Shown: positions 13,514 to 24,519 of the stretch, one piece after another | Position numbering within the stretch: position 1 is the first letter of the stretch | How the letters are laid out: every line of letters begins with the position of its first letter | Assembly: GCA_013365325.1 (NCBI GenBank) | Contig: JABVXV010000100.1 | Coordinates: forward strand, 124,001 to 188,000 | DNA length: 64,000 nt | Direction: 5' to 3' | DNA from: Dipetalonema caudispina | Lineage: Eukaryota > Nematoda > Chromadorea > Rhabditida > Onchocercidae | The notes under the pieces: model-generated | Told to the model about the DNA's origin: nothing | The model's database searches: none | What the model saw: the letters and a program-made list of their open reading frames with translations, nothing else | Program-made: the position numbers and the translations under genes

Positions 13514-16500
13514 GAATTTACGGATTGTTTGCATTGGTTAAATCAGCAATATTACTACCATCACTGCTGTCATATTATTATTGTCAAGTACTGAAGTAGT
13601 AAAAGTTTAAAGGTGAGAGGTTAAAAGTTTAACGGTAATATATCATTTAACGGATTTTAAACTTAAACAGTTTACTAAAAAATAAAAAGATCATTATAAG
13701 ACAAAATTTATGCAAGATGAAATATAAGAAAATTGCAACATTCATTTAAACGGTGATGCAAAATAGAAAGTGATCGGATTCAATACGAATATAACGAATG
13801 GATGAATTGATATGCTTTAAATGATATTATGATCATATGATCGATTCTTGGAGGAAAATAAAATAAAAATAAGAGTAAAAAAAGAAGTGAAATAAGAAGG
13901 AAAAGCAATGTGCAATGATATCTAACGTTTGATAACGTAAAGGATAAGTAAAAGTCGTATATCAATTGGTTAGAATCTGCCAATTCAACAATTTATCATT
14001 TCTTTTTTCTGTTCTTCTTAGTCTGTTTGTGATTTTTTCTTTTCTTTTTTTTCAAATATTTTAACAGTAGTTATTCTCTTCTACTTTTTTGGCCAAAAGT
14101 TAATTGGCCAAAAATGATATTGAGTAATGCATTGCAAGTTTTTCAAACTGTCCTATTCAATTAATTTATATTTTCCTTCATTAAGTATAGATATCCTAAA
14201 ATATGAAAATATCATACATACTATTATTATTTTCAAAATTTGCCCACATATTTTTATTGGACTGCTGTAGAAACTAAAAAACTGCATAGCTTATAGCCAA
14301 AAATGAGCAACGTATTTGCATATATTTTCCTACTTCTTAGATATCTAACTTGGGAAAAATTCCAGATCGCATAATCATTTGAGAGTTTGAACGAAAAATC
14401 ATTTTTATATGAAAAAGATCCTTCTCAGAAATTTGACCTTGATATGACATACAAAAGGCTATAAGGCTATGTCAATAAATTGTGATATATGTCTACGATA
14501 ACTTCAAAGAAGCCAAGGCAACTATGATTAAATGTTGAGCTGCTTAAATTTCGGAAGCTTAAGTTGTATACTAGAATAAATAAGTCAAATTTTTTCTCAT
14601 CATTTCCTACAAATTTTATTGTTTTCAAAAACTTCAAGAAAAGCTGGAAACTTAACTTCCAGGAAAAATCGGAAAACCCCCCCCCCCAAAAAAATGATTT
14701 TAAAATGTTTAGATGCCAGAACATTTTTCATTTCTTGACAAAAATTGAAGTATTACAGTAGGCAACAATTCGGTAAATTCTGCTTTAGTTGTTAAAAAAG
14801 CAATCTTTTTCCATTTGCTCCTTTTTCTTTCATTGAAGAAATATTTCTGATCTAAGTGGAAATTATATTGTGGGACAATTCAAAAAAAAAACGACCCTCC
14901 TACGAATGGAATCAAAAACTGAATAAGAAGAAAAGATGTGCTGCATTAATTTACTTAAAATGCAATTAAGTCTTTCAATCTTAAAGTTTATGCAAGATTG
15001 ATTCCAAATGGATCAGATGATTTTTGGTAATGGAGGAAGAGAATGTAAAGAATCGTTGACGATCCCATTAAGTGCTCAGTATTTGAAAAGAATTTTTCCA
15101 TCACTTAAATTCGATCCACAGAAATTACCAATACATAAAATAAAACATTTTAAATTATACCTAAATAGGATTGTGATTATTTTCGACTAAGAAAATCCCA
15201 ACCATATAGTATTTGTAAATGATATCATCCAATCTAATCTCATCACGAAAAGTACAACTTTTTTATTTAACTAAATAAATTGCAGAAAGTTCGTAGGTTA
15301 ACGGGAATTTTCGTCACATATATTAATTTAAATGTTTATTTGTGTCTAAGTGAAACTAACGTATCGTAAAGCTTAAGATATACATCGTTGCAATAAAATA
15401 TTAAATATTCTCGAATGCATACAGTGAGATAATACATTTCTCAAGTGGATGACAACTAATTCCAATCTTAAAAATAATTTCTGTATAAATTTTATGAAAA
15501 AAAAATCTGGTTTAGATCTGATTAGTTAAATAATTCCAAATAAAAAAATCATATTTATTGTTAAAATTATCTTACGTCACTTACATCATTCAAGTGCTTT
15601 CTCAAATGTTTTGCTTAATAAATGATCAACAATCCGTAAGTAAATTTGTTTTTTAAAGTTTAAATAAAAACTTAAATGTTTTGCCTAACAAACGGTCAAA
15701 AATTCGTACTTGGGTTTTTCCTTGAATTTTTTTTAAAATTTAAATGAAAGCTTTCGAAAAGTAAACAAAAACTATTTCATACCAGATAAAACGGAATTGA
15801 TGATAGCACCGTGATTACCGGGAATGATACAACCGATCGAGAAGCCGACACGTTCCACTTCATCCCTTAGTACAATTACCACTTCTTCCTCATAGTATGA
15901 TTTTTCGGTCTATAAAAATAAAATAAAAATATATTTTAATCAGTTAAATGTCACACATTTCATTCATCCTAAATATTCTTTTCCTTCTCTCCTCTGCACT
16001 TATCACTATTTTTTATTAAAACAAATAGTGCTTATCATCTACGATACAGCGGTTGAACCATATATACCTGCCAAACATCATCCGATCGACTTTGAAAAGT
16101 AGTGGTGAGATTTTGGAAACGGTCAATACAACAACAACAATGGCAATTCTGATTGATCGTTGAATCGGGTCGGTAGGCGTCTGATTCACGTGAAGGTGAT
16201 GTCATCCATGGTGTCGAAGTGTTACGTTTTAAAAGACTTTTATGACTGGAAAAAGTGAATGAGTTTATTTCAATGAGGAAAGAATAAAACGAGAAGGAAA
16301 AAAAAGAAAAAACGAAATATATCAAAAGTTAAATGGATTAAGTTAGAAAAATCTTTTATGATTTGCTTACTTATCTAACAACAAACTGAATAATGTCACA
16401 TTTATCCATTTAAATCATCTGAATCATTCAATTCAGTTGAGATAATCAAAATGATCAGAAAATAATAGTCGTAATAAAAATCATTCTATTTCCTTTTTTT

Positions 16501-17140
16501 TGGACGGATCAGTTTGATTATTATTACTAACATTACCGGCATTGATTCATGTGTACATCATCGTAAGATCGGTAAGAATGTAATCGTTTTGTTTCCCAAC
16601 CATCATTTATTGATGGAATAGGCTAAAATCACTGATATTATTAGCAATTATTTGAAGAAAAAGATGAATATAATCCTTAACATTTATATTGAAGGAAAAA
16701 ATTTAAAAATTTAAATAAAAATTGAAAATGTGTAAATATGTAAGCATGGAATACATTTAGAAAAATTCCTACCGTTTATAAAATTATATGCAAAATATAA
16801 AAATAAATTAGGTGAAAATAAACGTATTTGATTTTAATTTTGCATGTAATTAAAACAAAATTCTTTTATAATATAATTTTGTTAAGAACTATTTGGTATT
16901 TGCATTCCCATTTATATTATTAAATAGCTGATAAAGAAGGAAGAAGTAATTTAAATTTACCAAATTTTCTACATTTTCTTGAGCTATTGTGTAATAATAG
17001 ATTGGTTCATCGTTAGCCGTAAAATCCGAAGGATTAGTGGTAGTGGTATGATAATTTACTGATGGAAATTGATCAGAGGAAAACTGTTTCAGATCAGAAG
17101 AAGGTACAAGTGATGATGATTGTTGTCGTAAATAGGACAT
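6..17140 (-). CDS. MAGUK-type polarity scaffold (PALS1/MPP5/Stardust-like), 5' part, PDZ then L27
   Basis: Eleven exons, all phases consistent: 17140-16961, 16622-16537, 16245-16068, 15909-15783, 9438-9329, 4405-4345, 2902-2806, 1728-1629, 1045-873, 613-333, 163-6; the last ends in a donor at the window edge, so the gene continues. About 517 residues are visible. A PDZ domain spans about residues 155-243 (carboxylate-loop region VGFSIG, then GSPANKADLHVGDRIVEVNG, closing strand VIQLRVRR), split over three exons. Residues 340-371 are charged (NDLRKRRELDEHR), followed by SLRGSRKLLSLE and later GYANNAYV; this order resembles the PALS1 N-terminal linker. Residues 465-517 (EESKLLRDFFMQKPVQQAIE) match an L27-N domain. 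PALS1-type proteins anchor the Crumbs complex at apical junctions; the worm relative would be MAGU-2. SH3, second PDZ and GK domains are not in the window. A PDZ before L27 is unusual. The start is the first ATG of the open exon; a further 5' exon is possible. Confidence 0.8.
3296..3378 (-). CDS. candidate alternative 3'-terminal exon of the MAGUK gene
   Basis: An acceptor TTTTCACAG is followed by an exon whose phase fits the donor at 4345 (one leftover base). It adds 27 residues beginning D-RYYRNCHLC and then stops at TGA (3298-3296). A poly(A) signal AATAAA lies 8 bases further on (3288-3283). Used as a terminal exon it would give a short isoform of about 275 residues with the PDZ and no L27. 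The GC content is higher than the surrounding intron. The main gene model skips it. Confidence 0.35.
6502..6669 (-). CDS. candidate alternative first exon within the MAGUK intron
   Basis: An ATG opens 56 codons (MSLTRVELSTVLEIQIPLAI, later CASNIHEDKPCTC) ending in AAG|GTTAAC at phase 0, which matches the phase-0 exon at 4405. Composition looks coding, with four cysteines. If used, the product would lack most of the PDZ. No clear acceptor precedes it, so it would have to be a first exon. I do not recognise the peptide. Confidence 0.3.
10467..10695 (-). CDS. candidate alternative first exon within the MAGUK intron
   Basis: An ATG opens 76 codons rich in S, N and Q (FSSKQSSNQQQHQSQYF) and ends TTTTTG|GTTTGT with one leftover base, which fits the PDZ exon starting at 9438. 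Another donor, CAA|GTTACA at 10534, would be phase 0. The codon composition reads better than the surrounding intron. An internal promoter and short isoform are inference only. Confidence 0.3.
11040..11500. repeat. imperfect AAT/AGT trinucleotide-rich tract
   Basis: Two stretches (about 11050-11130 and 11320-11500) are dominated by AAT, AGT and AAC triplets interrupted by substitutions. Low-complexity intronic sequence. Confidence 0.8.
13231..13267 (+). repeat. (CTGT)n microsatellite, imperfect
   Basis: CTGTCTGTCT repeats interrupted by TTG, ending in GTCCGTCC. Lies in the MAGUK intron. Confidence 0.9.
13395..13510 (+). repeat. (GT)n microsatellite with GTAT interruptions
   Basis: About 115 bp of GT repeats; the final 40 bases are a pure GT run preceded by ATGT units. 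Likely length-polymorphic. Confidence 0.95.
15597..15755 (+). repeat. diverged tandem duplication of about 70 bp
   Basis: Two adjacent copies share AAATGTTTTGC(T/C)TAA, then (G/C)GTCAA or GATCAACAATCCGTA-type sequence and a TTTAAA-rich end. Intronic, next to the PDZ exon at 15783. Confidence 0.6.
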
Positions 17141-19434
17141 CGTCTAATTTACTAATACCGCTTTTTTTCTTCTCTTTTTTGTAGTTTTTTGTTGAAACGA
17201 AGAGCTTTATATTTTATCTAAAAATCTTTTGATGAAAAACAATTATATGACCTTTCTTCATTAACTTCAATCATTCGTACTATCACGTTATATCATATAT
17301 TGTTAGATGCGAATTTATGATAATTTTATTTTCAATACAATTATACAAATATGGTAATAATCATTTAAAAAACGATAAGCGATTTCAAAATTTGTCAAGG
17401 AATGAAGTCGCATTTGCTAAAGTTTTCAAGAAGACATAAAGATAAGTGATATGCAGTATCGAAATTGTCGATTATGGATATTTGCAGGTGATAAAAGAGC
17501 ACATTATCAACCATTGAAATGATTAAATATATTCTTTAACTCTACCTATAGATATAGTTTAAATTTCAGCTTTCTAAACTTAGCAATATATAATTAATCA
17601 AAGAAAAGAAAAAATGACTTAGCATATTAAAATGTTGGTTTTTCATTTTTTCTTTTTCCTCACGAATGAAAGTTATTACAAAACCGTTCTGATTACTTTT
17701 TCTCCTAACCTAAAATCCATGTTTGTAATGACAAAGAAATGACATAAGAAAAAATAATATCGTAGAATTTTAGTTGACAATTCATTCAATCTTTTCAAAA
17801 TTGACCTTGATGCAATGAATGGTTTTGGTAAAAATGATGTGATGTTTTTGAAAGGAATGGATTAAGAAAAGTAAAAATTTACATTACTTTGATTTTTCGA
17901 TACTTCCTTCCTTTTAATGTACGTAAAGTAATATGCATAATTAACAGTTCCTTTGTAACTCAATTCTATGTATTTCATCTTATTACATTTCTTTGAATCT
18001 AAAATGTATCGTTTAATCATTTCAAAATTTCATATAATTATCTCTGATCAGTTATCCAAATAATAACCTACATTATAACGTCTTAAGCAGATATTCATAA
18101 TATATTGTTCATTAGATAATAAACGCAGAAACACGTAGTAATTATATTTTAATATATAAACACATTAATTTGTTAATATTTTTGATTGAAACAAAAACAC
18201 ATTGGTCAAAATTAATCAGATCAAATTAAATTTGATTTAATTCTCCTTCACTTTTGGGATGTATAGCTAATAATGAATAAAAGTAATAAGATGAAGATAA
18301 CAATAAAACATTAAAACTAAGATGATAAATGACGAGCCATAATTTTGGTGAATAATATTTTCCCATAAAATTTACCAAACTTTTTTCGTTTAGATTGTAT
18401 TAATATGACGAATTTTTCATATAATAAAAATGATGAAAATGTGTTGCTTTGAAGCGAAAAGATTTTTTTTATGTTGTAAAATTACATTTTTATGCTAACT
18501 GATACGAAATATAATCCTATAAAAGCTAACAGAAAAGCCAACGAAAGCTATTATATATCGACTAAATATTTTATAAAACAAAAAAAGAAAAAAAGAAAAG
18601 ATAAATCAAAAGTTACTGATTGCTTGCTCATTTCATAAATTCTTTTCACGGATTTTTTTCCGAAATGAAATTTAAACAAGATTAAATAGTAAGTAAAACT
18701 AATCAGCCTTCGAAGTATTTCTACTGATATTGTTAAGATATTAATGAGTGTTTTTGTTTCATACATCTCTTTCTTATTGCTAATTTTCTAATAAAGCAAA
18801 CAGAAACTGATAATGCATGGAAACCAAACTATTGAACTTAAAGTATTGTAATTAGCTATTCATGAATAATTAATAGATTTTTAGGATATCTAAGTTGATT
18901 ATATCATAGCAGCAAAGCAATTTTAGGATATTCGCATTGAATATTTGATAACAACAACAAAAAAAAAATATGAATGCTTTTTCAGGTAAATTAGGCGAGA
19001 ATTAAAAAAGAATTAGAAAATAACAGCAAAATACTGAAAAAATGATGCTAAAGCAATTAAATAATTAAAAATTAGTGAAATTTATGATTGATAAGAGTTT
19101 AGGAAGAAGATTAAATTGGATTGTTGATGAATAACAGAAGAAGGATATTGATTGTTGAATATTTAAATTTCAATTTTGTTAGTTCCTTTTTCACAATCAC
19201 TCATAGTTACAATTTTTTTTTTTGTCATAAAAATTTGTTTTTCAAAATAAATGCATTAACTGATATCATAATGTTGGTCATTTTATGATTTTTCGATTAT
19301 TCATTGCAATTTATTTTATTATATGAACAGAATTGAAAATATAAGCACAAAAGAAATTTAAAACGCTCAACACATTTATTTAAAAATGCTTAATTGTTAG
19401 ATTCGATATAGTTCTATTTTGCTTGTAATAACGA

Positions 19435-19510
19435 TAATAGTAATAACAATGTTATTCATGGTAATAATAATAATAATAATAATAATAGCAATAATAATAA
19501 TATAGTAATA
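19435..19510 (+). repeat. (AAT)n microsatellite
   Basis: TAATAATAATAATAATAATA-type run interrupted by GC and ATAG. Confidence 0.9.
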
Positions 19511-20678
19511 ATCTGAATGTTCTTACGACCTACATGTACTACACGTTTTGGCGAAAATACATTCTAATATATGCCTACACTTTACCCTTCAATAATACTA
19601 TCCACCAATCATTTTCGTTAAATTTTATGTAAGTAATTTAATTTTATTAGTACGAATTATGAATAATATTTCTTCCAATAAGTACGTTTGTATTTGTGAT
19701 TCACGTCATCAGAATCTTTGCTTACATCTTACACATGTGTGAGTGATTCTTGTCTTCTTGACAATATTATCATACATCTTACCTATGTCTTGTTTACTTA
19801 TGTCTGATGTCTCGAAACATATTAAAGTGTCAAATGACGTTTTGCTGAATGGAAAAGAAAGTCGTATTTGCAGATGAAATGCATTGAAAAACGATTATGC
19901 ACCACTAAACGTAAAGTCACATATTTTTTATAACGTATCTTCGAAAAGTAAGAAGTAGAATATTATCATTCTTCACAGCCGTAATTTCATCATGTCAAAT
20001 GATTGAAGAGTAATGAATTATATTGCAATAAATATTGGATATATTTATTGAAATATTTATTAAATACATTTATTAATTTTTGGGAAAATATATTTATTAA
20101 TTTAAAAAATATTTAGAATATTTAAATAAATATAATAAATATTTTTTATAATAAATATTGGAATGATTCATTTGTTTATTATCAAAAACAACGAATATAG
20201 TGGAAAATGTTTTTAGATATTTATCATTAAAACTCACTTAGACAACAACAGTTAATATGAAAATTAAATTGTTAATAGGTGAAGCATTTAGCTAAAATTG
20301 CAGGAAAGAAAAAAAGCATGAGATGACAAAGTTTTATTATATTGGAAAAAAGTACTTTCGCTTTTCGTTTTTTCCCTTTTTTTAAAATATAACTCCACTG
20401 CAAGGATGTAAATTACGCCAATGACAAAGAGACAGAAAAAAAAAAGTACCAATATTGCTATTTTTCTTCTATAATCTAATAAAAATGTCTAATTCGTCAG
20501 AGAGAACAGAAATAAATTAAGAACAATTTGTTGAAAAATTTCCTCTTTTTATAAAGAGTGCATTATTCATAAATTTAACAATTGATTATATGAATTGATT
20601 ACTTTATTTTTTTTTTTATTTTCTTTTTTTGGTCCTTTTAAGAATTTATGTGAGATTTTTTTTGCAAAGATAAATAGT

Positions 20679-20798
20679 ATGAATGAAATCAGGCCAGGAA
20701 ATTTAGTTTTAAATACACTGTCAGAGGAATATGATACAGAATGTAGTAAAGAGGAAATGGGAACAGGACGAGTTTCGGTTGAAATAAATGGGAATGAG
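20679..20798 (+). CDS. isolated exon-like ORF, unrecognised
   Basis: ATG opens 40 codons (MNEIRPGNLVLNTLSEEYDT) ending GAG|GTAATG, a good donor at phase 0, preceded by a T-rich stretch and GCAAAG. The composition is hydrophilic and coding-like. No partner exon in matching phase was found on this strand, so it could be an exon of an unplaced gene or a chance ORF. Confidence 0.2.
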
Positions 20799-23206
20799 GT
20801 AATGGTATGGAATTTATCAAGATTGAAAATTTATCTGTTCATTATTGAAGAAGAAAAGGAAAAAAAAAAGATTTTTTTTTCATGAGAAAATTCATAGTTC
20901 CTAATATCTTTAAATAATCTCGAGAATTCGTTGTTCGACTTATACCGATGGATATTAATTATCATAGTTATATTACAAACTTTTAGTGAATTCATCAGCA
21001 TTAACTGTAATATCGTTACGTTATCATTTTTATCAGTCCTCCTAAAATAAAAATGAAAATATAATACAAAAAAAGTGAAACACTGGAATTGCTTTGTGTA
21101 AAACGATAAATTTCCTTGCTTTCACAAGTCATGAAATACTTTAAAAGTCAAAAATTCCATTTTAAAACTTAATTTAAAAATGTTTTACTTTTTCAAAGGT
21201 GAATTTCATATTTCGTTAAAAATTTATGATTGAGAGAATGTATCTAGGATGTGCTTGGAAATGATCATGAAAAATGGAAATACATAGTGAGGGTATGATT
21301 GAAAATTCATGAGGATTTCTTTAATTTCTAACATCTTCTTCATTTAAATATTAATAAATTTAAGCTATAATTGAAGAAAATTTAATGCAAATATCGAAAA
21401 TATAATATTATATTTATTTGAGTACATATGTATGCATGGTATAAGAGCGTAATTCTTAAGTTAAAATGTGAAAAATAAAATTAAAAATATGCTATAAGAT
21501 AATGAATGGTGCTTAAACAACAAATTTAAAAGTCGTATTGATTGGTTAATGCTAACCAGCCACGACTTATTGTTTACACAGTTAACATAAGCTAATAAAA
21601 TATTGCTTATAAATTTTGCAAAGAAGTTCAAATTTGCAATAACCAACCCAGTCCATCATTTTGTATTTCGTTCCGTTTTGAATCATTTATGTTTTTTTAG
21701 AAATTTGGCAGAAGGAATTAGAAATAATTTGTTTCAGTTACAAAAATAAAACAATATTTGACAATAATTTTTCCACTTTTCAATTTGAATATTTTATAAA
21801 ACAAAGATAGTAAATGAAAAATTCAAGTGAAATTTAACCTAATTTCCATTTTACCCAGTTCGTCTAATTTAATATTTCCATCCAATGTAAAATAGTTAAC
21901 GAATAGCTAAGGGAAAAAATAAAGTCATAAATGTTTGAGATTAAATATATCCATTAAAAGACATAGCGTTATTTGTCAAAAAATGAAACTAAATTTTCGA
22001 AAACTGAAACGAACATTCAAAAATAAAATGTCCTTTAATGATATTTCAGCAGCAATATCTAAGAGACCGGTCTTACCAGTTGACATTCAGCATTTCAAAA
22101 AGGGAGGTATCGTTAATGAGATGGGCATTTAAACTAAAATTTGACAGAAACATTGGATTATATTCCCTCGAAGAAAATACCCGTCCAGCAACTAAAAAGA
22201 TTCTATAATAATCAGTATGAAAGTTTTTTAAAATATCTAATTTGGAGTGCAAAAGCAAAAATTTCCAATTATTCAAAAATGAAATTGCACTACGCTTCCA
22301 AGTTTGAAAAAAAAAAAAAAAAAAAATCATTTAAAGAAAAATCGCAAACAACATCACTTATCTTTGTATGATGAAATGTTGAAAAGTTGTAGTACCACTT
22401 ATGTGCTCAAATTAAGCGATATGATATTTCTCAGCATTGTTGTATAGGAAAATTAAATCGTTGTTGAAAAGATACAATTCTGATTGAATTTTTGCTGTCT
22501 TCCAAATACAACAGGGAAGTCAAATGTAAAAATTTCTTCCTCTCTTTCTTTTATAGCTTTTCATTCCAGAGTGAAGCATATATTAATGATATGTACTTTA
22601 ATGCATTCAAAAAAAAAAAAAAAAAAAAAGGAACTATGCAATAGATAACCGAATGAAATCATTAAGTAGTTTAGCAGTAAAATGAAATAAATGGAAATAA
22701 TTTGTTAAGACACATTCATTAAGAATATATCAATTAACATTATGGATTTTGTGAAATTCAATGACTATTTGTATAAGATTACAGAGATCTCCTGGGATTC
22801 CTACGTCTCAACTATAAGAATGTGATAAGTGATGAAATGCAAGATCAATAAGGTAATATTACAGAACAAATAACACATTCTTTATATGTCAAGCATTCTT
22901 ATTTATCATGCATATTACATTGTTAATATACTTATTTGTGCAGGAAAATTATTTGAAAAAAATTTTATTGCTAATAAATAAACACAATTCGTAAAGCGAA
23001 AAAAAAAAAAAAAAAATATGGCCTATATATTGTTAAATGCGAAAATACGCCTGAACGAGCATTAATGCAACGGACAAGGTCATCAAAGGTTGCTTGGGAT
23101 CAGAAAAAGTTTAGATCATGGGGAAAGTGAAAGGTCACCTGCGATAAATGCTAAATCAAATAAAGACGGAGTTTGTGAAGAAGAGCGAAGTTTTATGTAT
23201 TTCCGT

Positions 23207-23250
23207 GCATGTGTGTGTATGTGTGTGTCTGTGTGTGTGTGTGTGTGCAT
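23207..23250 (+). repeat. (GT)n microsatellite
   Basis: GTGTGTGTATGTGTGTGTCT followed by a GT run to 23250. Confidence 0.9.
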
Positions 23251-24439
23251 GGATCTGTGTACACAGCTACTTAAAGCAACTCTGAGAACGAAAAGCAAGT
23301 ATTACTTTCAATAGATATGGAAATTTTCGGCATTTGAAGAAATTTTGCTAAAAACCCATTCATACATTCTCTCGGCACCAAACGATCATAGTCAAAAATT
23401 CATCGAAAAAAATGAAAAAAAAAAGCTGCTTTTCAGGAAAATATTACATACACATTTGAAATAGAGTAAACGACTTATCGATTAAAAATTTTGAATATTC
23501 ATATTTTTCATACAATTAATTCATAATTATGATTACTTATATTCTGCAAAATTTAATCTCCATTATCAACCATCCTTTGCATTTTTTTTTTTTTTTTTTT
23601 TAAATATGAACTAATAATTCATTGTACGAAAATTAATCTGTTATGAATAAAATAACGATATCATTCAGAAAGTAATATAATTATTCATAATTAGAAAATA
23701 TGTGTATTATGTTCAAGCATGTATACTTGTACATATATAATCAGTTTATGTTAGCACAATTATTTATTTTAATTTTGTTGATTCGTAACAAAATTTGTAA
23801 ATAAGTGGTAAATCATAATTATGGACACTAATTAACATACGTATTCTTCTAACACTTAGTTATATTATTGTCAAATGCCTGATTTCAAATGTGTGATACA
23901 TTTCATTGATCATTCTTTATAAACTTATAAATTTATCAAAATTTTCGTTCAGATTTTACAACAATTAATTTTGCGAAGGAATATAATTATCTTTTTTCAT
24001 TATTGGTATCATCATTTACTCAATAAAATGATTAAATATATATTATTGTAATTTTAATGTCTCAAAGAAGGAAATTTCAGTCTTTGATGTGAAATTTCAT
24101 TATTTTATTGTGAGGTAATTAAAACATATATCCCAAAACAAATTATGTAATAAAATATACTTTCAAATGTGGAAAATTTTTGAGAAAAGTGCCGCAGTCA
24201 GAAATGAAGCAAATTACAACACTTGGTGACTTTTTACGAAATTCAAATGGTCGTCACATCGATGGAGTTATAATACTGTCATATCCGGTTAATTCTGATA
24301 ATTTCGGATTTAAAAACAAATGGTTATGAATGGTCAGAATGGATATATAGCAAATAAGTTCCGAAGAGTAATCCCGCTGTACATAACGCATAAATCGGAA
24401 ATAATATACTATCTGTTTTCTTCATCTTTTTTTTTCTTC

Positions 24440-24445
24440 TTTATT
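24440..24445 (-). promoter_or_regulatory. poly(A) signal of the OATP gene
   Basis: AATAAA on the minus strand about 75 bases after the TGA at 24520. Confidence 0.6.
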
Positions 24446-24519
24446 TAAGATTAGATAAATTAATTACAATTGATTTTCTTTTGGAGTCTTTGAATTCTTA
24501 AATCAGGAAAAAGAAAATA

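Larger units (their letters stand above)
9439..15782 (-). other. 6.3-kb intron inside the PDZ domain of the MAGUK gene
   Basis: The phase-1 junction joins 15783 to 9438 in the middle of the PDZ (after SVLSG). The intron holds A/T homopolymers, AAT-type and GT/CTGT microsatellites, a C11 run (14677-14687), a diverged tandem duplication near 15.6 kb and the candidate exon at 10.5-10.7 kb. I see no convincing nested gene. Confidence 0.7.
17141..24439. other. intergenic region, no supported gene
   Basis: Between the MAGUK start and the end of the transporter gene (both minus strand). It holds an AAT repeat (19.45 kb), an ATTTATTA-rich stretch (20.02-20.16 kb), poly(A) runs, a GT repeat (23.2 kb) and one isolated exon-like ORF at 20679. 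It should contain the MAGUK promoter, but I can point to no specific element. Confidence 0.6.

Noticed and set aside
13397..13594. Cysteine/valine-rich ORF
   Set aside because: Translation of a GT microsatellite.
15008..15190. 60-codon plus-strand ORF in the long MAGUK intron
   Set aside because: Somewhat coding-like start but no partner exons and no recognised motif; too weak to annotate.
23116..23298. Histidine/threonine-rich minus ORF
   Set aside because: Translation of a GT/AC microsatellite.
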